DNA of 64,000 nt from Mesostigma viride. Its lineage: Eukaryota; Streptophyta; Mesostigmatophyceae; Mesostigmatales; Mesostigmataceae. Position 1 is the first letter of the stretch. Every line of letters begins with the position of its first letter. Position numbers and translations under genes: made by a program. The notes under the pieces are model-generated. The model worked only from the letters and a program-made list of their open reading frames with translations, was not told the DNA's origin and searched no databases. The DNA lies in assembly GCA_009746045.1 (NCBI GenBank), contig RPFO01000167.1:188001-252000 (forward strand), given 5' to 3'. Below are positions 33,133-42,609 of the stretch, one piece after another.

Positions 33133-34518
33133 ATGCCTCGTGGGAAGGCCGGCGACGGCGACAAAGGCGAGGAGGAGAGGCCTGTGGAAACGGGCCAGGT
33201 GGTGCGAAAGGAGAAGGAGCCCATGGCGGGGGAAGCAATCCCTGCTAGCAACGGTGACGGGAGCAAGAGGCCGGGAGGCAAGCGCAAACATGAGGAGGCG
33301 ATGGAGGAGGCCAAGCGGGCGCGGGCGGAGTGGCCTTCAGATGCTGTGCTGGTGGCTGGCGGACAACCAACGCTGGAGAAACGTAAGAGGGACTTGTCCT
33401 CTGACGATAATGGTAAGCGTCGTCATGTAGACGTGCCCTCCCCCAACCCTGCTGGCCCAAGTGGTGTCGTAACTGTGACGCCCGCTGTGACTGGTGTCGC
33501 TGCTGTGACGCCCCCTGTGGCTGAGACAGTTAGGGCGTTACCGGGGTCGAGGCCTCACATGAGCGCCGTGTCCGTCATGAATGGCCAAAAGCCTCTCTGT
33601 CCACCATTAGCGCAGGAAGCACTAGATAAATGGCTTGAGGACATGGAGCTGGTGGTGCTCTCTGTGGATCCCACCGTGAATCTGGTGCAAGTCTTTCATT
33701 CCTCAACATGCAACCGGGATTCCTCTGAACGTGTGCGTGAGAAGACTAGGGTGGCTGTGAAGGACAAGCTAACCTGGGCACAGTTCCTGGATGGACTGAG
33801 GGAGGAGTTTTCAGACAAGGTTTTGAACCTCACAAACTACTATAAACACCAGTATGACACGTTCGAGATCATTGGCCCTGTTGCAGAGGAGTGGGCCAGG
33901 CTCAACCGTATCAGAGACAAGGGGGCCAAGTATGGCTTCCTGGTCACAGATAGAGCCTTGGCAGACTATTTCCTGGACCGAATGGGGTTGAGTGTGGATG
34001 GGAGGAACAGTGCCCGCATGTTTCTGAACCAGACAGATGGGACCTTGCGTGCTCTAGAGCTGGTTATCCTTAGTATCAGGAAGCCAGACCCTGCCTGCAA
34101 AGCCATTCAGTCCCACGGCAGCAATGCCACCTCCGCTGCACAGGCCCAAGGTGATGTCCCCGGGTACCCAGCCCGTGGTGGGGCAAGGCCTAACAAGCGT
34201 AGGCGCTTCAGGCGCCAGAGGAATGGGGCTCAGGGTGGCAAGGGTGCAGGTTCCCAAGGAGGGGTTGGGAGCCAGCAAGCTGGTGGTCAGCAGGGCAAGG
34301 GTGGCCAAGGGCAAGGCAAGAGCCAAGCTCAAGGCAATCAGGGCAAGCAGGGTGGGCAGCCTCAGGGAGGCCAGGGGAAGCCTGGCAAGGGTGGGGCTGG
34401 GTCTGGAAAGAAGGGTGGAGCATGCTTTGTGTGTGGCAAGGAAGGTCACTGGCGTCGTGAGTGCCCTGACAGGAAGGCCAAGCCTGCTGGGGCAGGGGGC
34501 CAGTCTGGGCAGCAGTGA
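33133..34518 (+). CDS. gag: retrotransposon Gag with CCHC zinc knuckle
   Basis: Starts at ATG 33133 (MPRGKAGDGDKG); an in-frame ATG at 33103 would add ten residues. A charged, disordered N-terminus with a KRKHEE patch is followed by the capsid-like region: LAQEALDKWLEDMELVV, WAQFLDGLREEFSDKV and EEWARLNRIRDKG, typical of the retrotransposon gag fold. A Gly/Gln-rich stretch precedes a zinc knuckle, CFVCGKEGHWRRECP (CX2CX4HX4C), near the C-terminus. The protein would form the particle and bind element RNA. The frame is intact, so Gag may still be made. Confidence 0.9.
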   Translation: MPRGKAGDGDKGEEERPVETGQVVRKEKEPMAGEAIPASNGDGSKRPGGKRKHEEAMEEAKRARAEWPSDAVLVAGGQPTLEKRKRDLSSDDNGKRRHVDVPSPNPAGPSGVVTVTPAVTGVAAVTPPVAETVRALPGSRPHMSAVSVMNGQKPLCPPLAQEALDKWLEDMELVVLSVDPTVNLVQVFHSSTCNRDSSERVREKTRVAVKDKLTWAQFLDGLREEFSDKVLNLTNYYKHQYDTFEIIGPVAEEWARLNRIRDKGAKYGFLVTDRALADYFLDRMGLSVDGRNSARMFLNQTDGTLRALELVILSIRKPDPACKAIQSHGSNATSAAQAQGDVPGYPARGGARPNKRRRFRRQRNGAQGGKGAGSQGGVGSQQAGGQQGKGGQGQGKSQAQGNQGKQGGQPQGGQGKPGKGGAGSGKKGGACFVCGKEGHWRRECPDRKAKPAGAGGQSGQQ

Positions 34519-34839
34519 CTAGCTACATCATCCCCTGTAAATAGTCAATCACCCCTTGGGGAAGGTGTGCTGATGTACATAAGGATGGGGGTGTGCCCCT
34601 TGTGCAGCACCAAGGGTGTAAGGATGTTGTTCTTCCACTGGATTGCAATAACAATGCTGCAGCTGAATTCCCTATGCCTCATGCAGGTGGTGGGTCTCCA
34701 GCAGGTGCTGGCCTGGAGGCCAAAGGACCTTGCTGGAAGGGCCTGGAGCGGTCCAGGGTGCAGGGCCTGGCTTGGGGCGTCAGGATGGCCTGCAGGGAAG
34801 CCCTGGAACCTCAGGAGTGGATCATGTGTCCCCACACAC

Positions 34840-37548
34840 GGTTCAGACGTCTCGCCAGGTCAGTACTGAGAGAGTGCTGAGCTATGCTGAGGCTGGCCAT
34901 AGGTTGCATCACATGTTTGGACATTCTGGGCAGGCAGCAATGTTTGCTTGGAAGTTAGGTAGGGAACCTTTGTGGGAGGCATGCCAGGCTGCTGCTGAGA
35001 ACTGTGGTTGCCAGGAGAATGCTGTTCACCCACCCCAGTCCCATGCTAGGGAGCCTGCTAGGAGCGTGGCGACATCCAGATGGATATCCAGCATATCAGG
35101 GGCTTGTATATATTAGTGGGGGTGGACAGGTTCAGTAGATATAGACTGATAGACATTCTACCTGGTATGCAGGAGCATCACTTGTTGTTGGGTATGAAGG
35201 CCCTGATCCCAGGCTTTGGGGTATGCAAGAGTGTGCAGGCAGACTTGCAGTTTGACTGTTTGCTCAAGCATCAGGACCAGCTGCCTTGTAAGCTGGTAGT
35301 AGTCCCCAGGGAGAGTCATGGGCAGCAAGGGGCTGTAGAAAGATCCATACGTGAGGTGAAGACAGTGGTGCTAGCAGCAGAGTCAGTGCCACTTGTGGCA
35401 TCTGCCTTAGAGAGGGCAGCCTGGTGTAAGGGGATAGAAGAGCAGCTGAACCACAGGGTTAATTACTACTTTGATGGTGTGGCTGTCTCTCCCCTGGCCC
35501 TGCAGTATAGCTTACTACCTGAGAATGTGGTGCAGGCCAGTCTTAGAAAGGCAGACAGGCTGTTTGCCCAGCTGAGACGTAAGGACAAGAACTGGAATGT
35601 GCTGAGGCCTCAGGTGGGGCTGAAGGTCAGGATGTGGAAGGAACCATCTATTCCAGGCAAGCGGGGGAAGTGGCAGGATGGGGTTGTCACTCGTGTGGAG
35701 GAAGCTAACAGATCTTGCCTGGTGGCTTTGGAAAAGGATCCAAGGCACGTGTACAGGTTGTCCTGGGCTCATGTCAAGGAGAGAAGGCCACATGCAATCT
35801 GGCCTGCAGACGGGCCAGGCCCTCCCAGTTGGGTTGAGGAGCCAGGCCAGAGCCAGGCAGCAGCAGCTAACAATCCTCTGGTGGTGGATGATGGTCTGTC
35901 CCTACTGGAAGATGACGAGCAGGAGGCTGCTGAAGCAACTGTCACAAGGCCAGAGGGGACGGGGCAGCCACCTAAGGCCCGGGGGCCTCTCATGGCGGAC
36001 GTCATCCGAGCACTCATGCGCAGCAAACATGATCCCAAGGTATCCAAGCTCACGGGGTGGGGGTCGTGCTGGGCAGCTACAATGGAGGTAGATACCAACT
36101 CACAGGTGTCTGTCATCAGGGAAGAGGATGCTGTAGGCTTACAGATGTCCCATCCCAGTTGCCTTGCTGTGTCTGATTTCTCAGGAAAGGTGTCCATGAA
36201 GATCCTTGGGGAAGTGAGTGTGCCTATCTTAGGGGTGCCCACCACGTTCTGTGTGGTAGAGGGCTATCAGGGGCCTGCCATTCTGGGTCAGAATTTCTTG
36301 TGCATGCCAGGGGTTACTTTGACCTCTGATGAGTTGGCACTAGAAGGCAGGGGCAGCCTCCCCCTTGAAAGATATCACTATTCCCAGGGTCTTGCAGTGG
36401 CGGTGAAGGCTGTTAAGAGTCAGCCAGCTGAGGGTCCTCAAGGTCAGGAGCCCATAGCTGAGGACCTGTTGATAATCCCAACCACCTTTGATCCACGGCA
36501 GTTAGGGGTAAACAGGTATCAGATAGCTGCTCACAGTCCTATTCCCTGGCGCCAGCTAGTCGAGATGATGCAAAGCCCCAAGATGGCTAAGGCATGGACT
36601 CTTGGCTTTGTTGCTTCTGGGCATGAGTGGATAGTTTCCAACTGTGCAGAACCTGTGGATGAGCTGCCAGAAGTTCACCAGCTGCTCAGATTGATGTTTG
36701 TCCTCAAGCTCAAGGAGGTAGATGGTGTCCAGGTGCCACATGTCAGACCAGTTGTAACCGAGTATCATGGCACTGGCCAGTTGTTAGATGAGGAGCTCTA
36801 TACTCCAGGGATGCTGCATGACACGTGGAGGATTCTGCTGTGTATATTTCTGTCTTTTCTGGTCAAGGGTGTGCCCTATAGCTCTGTGCTGATTGATTTC
36901 AAGAGGGCTTTTCTCAAGGGTGACCAAGATCAGGCTAGGCAGACTTGGAGAGATATCCCTCCTTTCTTTGTGACTGTACCTGCTGTATGGAGAGCAGAGA
37001 TAAAGGCCAGGTACCTGAGAATTCTGAAAGGGTTGGAAGGTCTCAGGTCCAGTCCCATTATCTGGAGAAAGAGCCTAGAGAAATTCTTGAAGAATACTTG
37101 TGGGTTTTCTGTGTCTCCAGTGGATCCCTGTTTGTTCCAAGGGTCCCACAATGGCCTTCCTGTCTTTGCCTCACTGCATGGTGATGACCTGCATCTTATA
37201 GGTCCACCAGACTGGGTTGAGGCTGTTTTGGCCAAGATCCAGAAGCGGTTTGAGCTGGGTAAGATACAGCACATGGTGGAGAATGAGCCTATGGTCTTCT
37301 GTGGCATGCAGGCTACGTTGTTCCAAGCCAAGGGCTCGTGGTTCATCAGGATGGAGGGTGGTAAGGACTACCCACAGCAGATTGTAGATGCATTGCAGGA
37401 GCCCATCACGCAGGCTAGGTGTGCTACCATCAGGGGCATGCTGGCATGGCTTGCAAGTATATGTGCCCCTGACCTGCTGGTTTTGAGTCGGCTCACTGAT
37501 TCCCAGCTGGTTGAGGTGGGGCTGAGAGTGTGGTGCAGGCTGTCATGA
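34840..37548 (+). CDS. pol: retrotransposon Pol: integrase, protease-like, reverse transcriptase (frameshifted)
   Basis: The frame at 34840-35070 holds the pre-integrase zinc region (HRLHHMFGHSGQ ... CQAAAENCGC). The frame changes near 35065 and continues to 37548. Integrase: GLYILVGVDRFSRYRL, SVQADLQFDC and SHGQQGAVERSIREVK (catalytic acidic residues visible), then a C-terminal domain (VGLKVRMW ... GKWQDGVVTRVEE). Next comes a retropepsin-like segment (MEVDTNSQVSVI ... ILGQNFL) with DTN in place of DTG/DSG. RT: VLIDFKRAFLKG and the active site FASLHGDDLHLIG, with HGDD in place of the usual YVDD. The order IN-PR-RT differs from the normal Copia PR-IN-RT. Confidence 0.85.
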
Positions 37549-38084
37549 TGTCTCCCCCTCTTATACTGGGTCCTGTGGATTTGTACAAGCCCCTTGACAT
37601 GATCCTTTATGTTGACAGTTCTATGGACAATAGGAAGGTCACTGAAGTCAGGGGCAGGGCAGCAGCAGTAGTCACCCTGGAGCAAGATCACACCTCACTT
37701 GTTACCTGGTACAGTCGGTTGCAAAACAGGGTTACACCCAGCAGTGATATTGCTGAGTGCAGGGCAATCTGTGAAGGGCTGCATACTGCTCTTTACTTAA
37801 GGGAGCTATTCTACCAGCTATGTCAAGTGGCTTCCTGTAGGTTGCAGCTGCACACACTGGTGAGGACTGATAGCATGGGCATGGTGCAGTTTGTGCACAG
37901 GCAGTTAGCCAGGAGCAGGGACCTTGACTACTTGTTGCTCAAGGAGATGTCCTACCTAGCTCACATTGAACATGTGCCTGGTGTGGATAACCCTGCAGAT
38001 GCCCTCACCAAGCTGGAGGAGAAGGCGGAGCGGCAGTACCCCCTGCTCCGTGGGCTCATGGACCCCTTGCATGGGCGGCCATAG
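37530..38084 (+). CDS. pol: retrotransposon RNase H domain (separate frame)
   Basis: Overlaps the end of the RT frame by about 19 bases in another frame. Copia RNase H landmarks are in order: LDMILYVDSSMD (first acidic), SSDIAECRAICEG (Glu), LVRTDSMGMVQF (second Asp), then DLDYLLLKEMSYLAHIEHVPGVDNPADALTK. It degrades the RNA strand of the cDNA hybrid. The frame change at about 37520 is either a mutation or a site of frameshifting; a damaged element is simpler. Confidence 0.88.
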   Translation: MVQAVMMSPPLILGPVDLYKPLDMILYVDSSMDNRKVTEVRGRAAAVVTLEQDHTSLVTWYSRLQNRVTPSSDIAECRAICEGLHTALYLRELFYQLCQVASCRLQLHTLVRTDSMGMVQFVHRQLARSRDLDYLLLKEMSYLAHIEHVPGVDNPADALTKLEEKAERQYPLLRGLMDPLHGRP

Positions 38085-39070
38085 AGACCAGGCCTTGCTT
38101 CAGCTTGGGTGTCCCCGGTGGGTTGTTTGACCAAAGTGCCAAGTGGTGACTGGTGCTTGCTGGTTGACAACTGGTCCTTCAGGGTTAGGTACACCCTCCT
38201 GGACAGGAGTTGGTGTGGAATGTCACTCCTACCAGCTGAGAATAATGCCTGGCCCTCCCCATGGGGTTCAGAAGAGTCGCCAGGACTTAAGTCGACGCCT
38301 TTGGCCTCAAACAGTTAGGCCATGCAAGGGCAACCCGAATGCTGGTTCTTACAGGTTGCTGTACATATGTTTTCTAGTGCTTGTTTCCAACCTGTTGCTA
38401 ATAAAGAACCTGGTTGTGTGACCATGTGACATGGTTGCCAGGGAGCCACATTCTGGGTTATATAATGCTTGAATAAAACATAATCATGTCATTCTCATGT
38501 ATGTTGTTCACCTGGTTGTCATGTTTGTCTTGTGAAAAGTTCCAGGTCACCTATAAACCTGGAGGTTGGGGTGGGGTTCAATTCCCCAGCAGAGCCACAG
38601 CCTGGCATGAATGACTCCTGGGCTTAACACCCAGTGAAGACATGGGCTCCCCAAGGAGACAGCATTAATCTAGGTGCTACCTGGTTCTTTGAGCAGAAGG
38701 GAAAGGTTGGCCAAGGCGGGCGCCATAAGAACGGGCGCCTGTGATAACTGTGAAAGACCAGGAACTCACAATAGTACGTTCTTGGCATCCTGTAATCCCA
38801 GCCATTGAGCTAGGTAATGTACCTTCACATTAATCCAACACCAAGTTCCCAAGGAAAGGTTGGGAGCTGACCAAGGGGTCAGGGGATAACCTGGGGTGAC
38901 CTCTGATTCACTGGCCAGCATACCTAAGCTATTCCAAGGGCACATATGTTGTGTTCCCAAAAGGAAGGCAGGAACCTGGGCCCTGACAGGTCTGATCAAC
39001 CTCAAGGGACCAAGCGATCTGTGGCTGAGTGGGCACAAGCTAGGCTAGGTTGTTTCAAGCTGGTCCAGCT
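38085..39070 (+). other. non-coding 3' region of the LTR element
   Basis: About 1 kb between the pol stop and the purine tract, with no ORF of note. Parts echo other element sequence (AATAAAGAACCTGG at 38399 resembles a polyadenylation context). Such a long 3' untranslated stretch is unusual for Copia but matches the element's generally large size. Confidence 0.5.
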
Positions 39071-39071
39071 C

Positions 39072-39086
39072 CAAAAGAAGAAAGGG
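39072..39086 (+). promoter_or_regulatory. polypurine tract
   Basis: AAAAGAAGAAAGGG lies four bases before the 3' LTR, the expected position for the plus-strand primer of reverse transcription. Confidence 0.75.
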
Positions 39087-39090
39087 TTGG

Positions 39091-39737
39091 AGTTAGCATT
39101 TTGGGCAACCAATATGCTAAGTGGATGCAGTTTGGAAAGACCTTTCCAACGCCGTGCTGACCGCCTGAAACAGACAAGGGACAAGAAAGATATGAGGTCC
39201 CGAAGTCCTAGCCGTCCGCGGTCAGCGAGGGTGCAACCTTCTGGGTAGTGGACAGGACACGTGGCAGGCCGTGCCTGCACAGGCTTAGCCTGACTATCAC
39301 GTGACTGTGGTCCACGTAGACCAGGAGGGACAGCAGCCTGCGACTGGTGGGGTACTGGAACTGGCACAAGGCTGCAAGGATACTAGGTCTTGCAGGCTTG
39401 TGACAGGTCCTGTACTTCCTAGGTTGCAGGTAGCTAGGTAAATCCAGTTCGTCCTGGCTCTGCAAGGATGCCAGTGGACGTTGAGGATTTGCTAGCAAGC
39501 CTGCAACATGCCTCGTCACGCCGATGGGAACGAGGAGCAACAAAGAGGCATATAGCTTGGTCATGGGGATGGCCAAGCTATCTCGGAAGCACGCGCTCTG
39601 GTTGCCCACTTGAACGTGGAAGTGACCAACAAGGTGTGGCTTGGTGTTTGGGCTAAGGATTGCTGTCTCCAGCAATTGGCTCAAGCTTTGCGTGAAAGAC
39701 CAAGAGCTCACACGCTCTGGGCTGGTTTCGTCTAACT
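39091..39737 (+). repeat. 3' LTR
   Basis: Nearly identical to the 5' LTR (two differences seen), same AGTTAG...CTAACT ends, followed by the CCGAG target duplication. Confidence 0.95.
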
Positions 39738-41439
39738 CCGAGTGGGGGAGGGCCGTGAGCAGGACTTGTGCATGGGGGAGCCACCTTGTCCCGTGAGTGG
39801 GGAAGGCGGTGGCACCCGCGCAGTTCTACCCGCTCACCTACCAGGCCCATGAGGGTGAGAAGCTCAGGGTTCTTGAGCTCGTCGGCAAGGGTGGTTGACG
39901 TCTCACCTGGCTGCTGGGCCGCGGCCGGAAAATGACGCAGCACCACTCGGCACTCGCGGCGAGCACGTTCGGTGGCCTCCCGTTGTTCGGCCTGGTGGTG
40001 GTCCTCCAGCTCCTGGAGTTTCGTGGCGATGGCGTCGGTGGTTGAGGCGCCGGTCGCTGACCGCAGCAGGTCCGCATAGGAGAGCGGCGGTCGCCAGCAT
40101 CCTGCCGGCGGGGTGGCTGGGATGCGATGGTGGCCGTCTGCTCCGCTATCTTTGGGACCTGTGTGGCCAGGGCCGCGGTGTGGGCGGTGATGGCTTCAAG
40201 CTTCTTCATGAAGTTCTGCGCGCCACACTTCAGTGCCCTCCACCTGGTTGAGGCGAGAGACAAGTGCAGCGTGCGTCTCAGATGCCTGCTCCGCGGTGTG
40301 CATGCAGCGCCGTGAACTGAGGTTGGAGCATGTGGGCGCCTACCCGCGTTTCCACGTTGGAGACCCAGGCCCGGCTTCACCGTGTTGAGCGTGGTGTTTA
40401 GCGATGTCAGCTGCTCGGCCAGCAGCCAGGTCACGTGCTCCTCCAGCACTGCCCGGAGGTCATCCTTTCAGAGGGAGGAAGCCGATGCGGCGGCCGGCTG
40501 CGCTGGGGCTGGGGTGCGGAGCGTGCTGGTGATGTGGACTAGGCGGAGCTGGAATTGGCTGGTCAAGATAATGAGGCGTTGGTGTACTTCGTCAAAAGCA
40601 TAGAGCCAGGACATGTCGCCATTGTAGTCGATAGCCGCCCCCTTCTGGGGAACGAATTAAGAGCTTCCATTCCTGTTCGAGGAACTGGAGAATTAACCTC
40701 GACGCATTCCTGCGGCGACAATCCTTGCCACTCGATGAAGGAGAAGCGTGGGTCGCCGGGTAGGAAATGGCTCCATTTGCGATCGTGGCTGGGTTTCTTG
40801 GGCTCAGGCGAGGCGCCGCTTGGCGATGGTTTGGCGGGTACGCCAGGCGGCTTGGCAAGGGCAAGGGCAAGGGCGAGAGGGTTGGGCTTGGCGCTGGGAA
40901 GCTTTTCCAGCTCCTTTTCCAGCCCTCGTTTGGCTTTCGGAGTCGTCATAGCTGCTTGTCACGTCCATGCGTGCGTAACTTTTTCGATACTGCGTTTCAG
41001 CCGTAACCGATTATACTGGAGAGTGTGTCTTAAAAAGGCGCATCGAATGCAAGTGATCTGACTGAATTCGGAACATGTCTGGAATATTGAAGAAGGGAAA
41101 TCTTTTCGTTACAGGAAAGAGGTGTCGAGTATGAGATTTGGCAGGTCCCCCCTCACACCGGGAGCATGTTCCGAGTCCTTTCACCTGTGTTGTTAGCCAC
41201 ATCCTGCATGCCTTGGGGAGATGCATCATGCATGGACCACCGCTATATCGCGTAACGCTGTTACGCAATGAATATTGACTGACCTCAATGTGCTCCGCTC
41301 TGGTTCTGTTTGATGCCTTAGCTCTCATGAGTGCATCTGAATCAACATTTAACACCTTGTGAGCTTTCTGGCACGTTCTTACCCTCCACACAATACGGCA
41401 ATCAAGTGGCCAGCATTGATTACCGGATCGAGGTACACT

Positions 41440-41545
41440 GCTATTTCCGTACGCCGCGACCAGTGGCCCGACTACATCCGCCATAAGGCCATCCCCGAGA
41501 AGCCCCAAGTGTATACTGGCGGGGCGGGGACCTTTATATCAACAA
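41440..41545 (+). pseudogene. LINE ORF1-like C-terminal fragment
   Basis: Plus-strand frame RRDQWPDYIRHKAIPEKPQV then YTGGAG matches RRDLWPEYLRHKQDPQKPKV and YWRGGD of the copy at 26760. Only about 30 codons remain, followed by unrelated sequence. Confidence 0.65.
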
Positions 41546-42609
41546 CAACCAACTATGAGAGCCCCCCGGGGCACGCCCGGGAAAGAGCATTCAAACTATC
41601 AAGCTAGTTGTCTAGATGGGGCCAATTGTCCAGAATGGGATATCTTTGACATGATAACACGTCTTGGCATGAAGCCGTATTCGCTCAGCATAGTCACTTA
41701 GCTCTAGCTGTATAGATTGGCATGTGTGTGATGCCATCACTGATCACCCGGCATTACTGATCGCCCACGGCTCATTGTGGCCTTTTGCTTGCGCCTTAGC
41801 CAATGTCTTGCGCCCACCTCACCTTATAAGCTACGCGTCAGCCTACCTATGGTACTGCATGTAGGTTTTATTGCACCCAAAGTGTTGCGCCCCGGCACCC
41901 TGCTGTGGAAAGAGCGCTCTGTGGCCTGCCCACTTGTGGCAGTGAGAGAAGCTAGGGGCTAGGGCACCGTCCCTCCTCATCGTGTATAGGAGTTGAAGGC
42001 TCTTTTGAAGAGTAACCTTTCCTTGAAGGTTACTCAGTATTGGCACCCACGTGCCGCAGTCACGTGCTAATTAATTAATTAATTAATTAATTAATTAATT
42101 AATTAATTAATGGGTCGGGTAGTTTAGCACAGGATATCTGGTCACGGAGGCCCTTCGCAGCACACCTTGCATATCATGCAGCACACCGGGAGGTCGAAGG
42201 TTTATTGCATCCGCAGTTGCTAGACTCTCCCAGCGAGCAGTTTAAGTGAACCTGTGGTCTGCCTTTCAAGGCAACGAGTGAAGAGGATGGTCGCTGCCCC
42301 CTGCTTGATGTGTGCGTATATCAGGGATGAAAGGTACCTACTTAAAAAGTTGGTACCCCGTGACTCTCCCAACGAAGGCGTGTGAACGGATGAACAAATG
42401 AACCCGGAGGTGCTGAACCTTGAAAAAAGTGACAGCCGCATTCAGTCCTGTGATCCTACTGCGGATCCATGTTCTACAAGTAGGGTGCACCCCGTGACAG
42501 CCGGATGCCTCCTACTCGATAGCTGTTTGTGCTACCCACCCTTGGTAGGGCTTTCCTCACAGCATGCAACTGGTTCTGGCCGCCATGCCTCTCGTACCCA
42601 CACGAAACG
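41546..42609. other. no gene recognised; (ATTA)n at 42067-42112
   Basis: Intergenic DNA downstream of the kinesin gene. Contains a 46-bp ATTA microsatellite. A string near 42185-42260 (GGTTTATTGCATCCGCAGTTGCTAGACTC) is a relative of 4218-4255, another dispersed repeat. Confidence 0.5.

Larger units (their letters stand above)
31253..39742 (+). mobile_element. Copia-type LTR retrotransposon with 5-bp TSD
   Basis: The element spans 31258-39737 (8480 bp), with LTRs of 648 and 647 bp and the perfect target duplication CCGAG (31253-31257, 39738-39742). Internal order: an extra ORF (31933-33074), gag (33133-34518), then pol in three frames (pre-integrase/integrase, protease-like, RT, RNase H; 34840-38084), about 1 kb of non-coding DNA, a purine tract and the 3' LTR. 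Integrase before reverse transcriptase marks the Copia/Pseudoviridae class. I saw only two differences between the LTRs, so it is young. Pol carries at least two frame changes. Confidence 0.93.
30300..40949 (-). pseudogene. LINE ORF1-like gene split by two nested insertions
   Basis: Pieces of one ORF1-like copy lie at 30300-30482 (C-terminal part, LDDDLTPAQRQQQRRDL), 31194-31257 (RKRL region) and 39738-40949. The last covers the RRM and coiled-coil part, with frameshifts, up to an N-terminal frame starting MTTPKAKRGLEKELEK at 40949. The sequence is colinear with 26760-27268 once 30483-31193 (711 bp) and the LTR element 31258-39737 are removed. It was therefore already present when both insertions happened. 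Confidence 0.65.
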
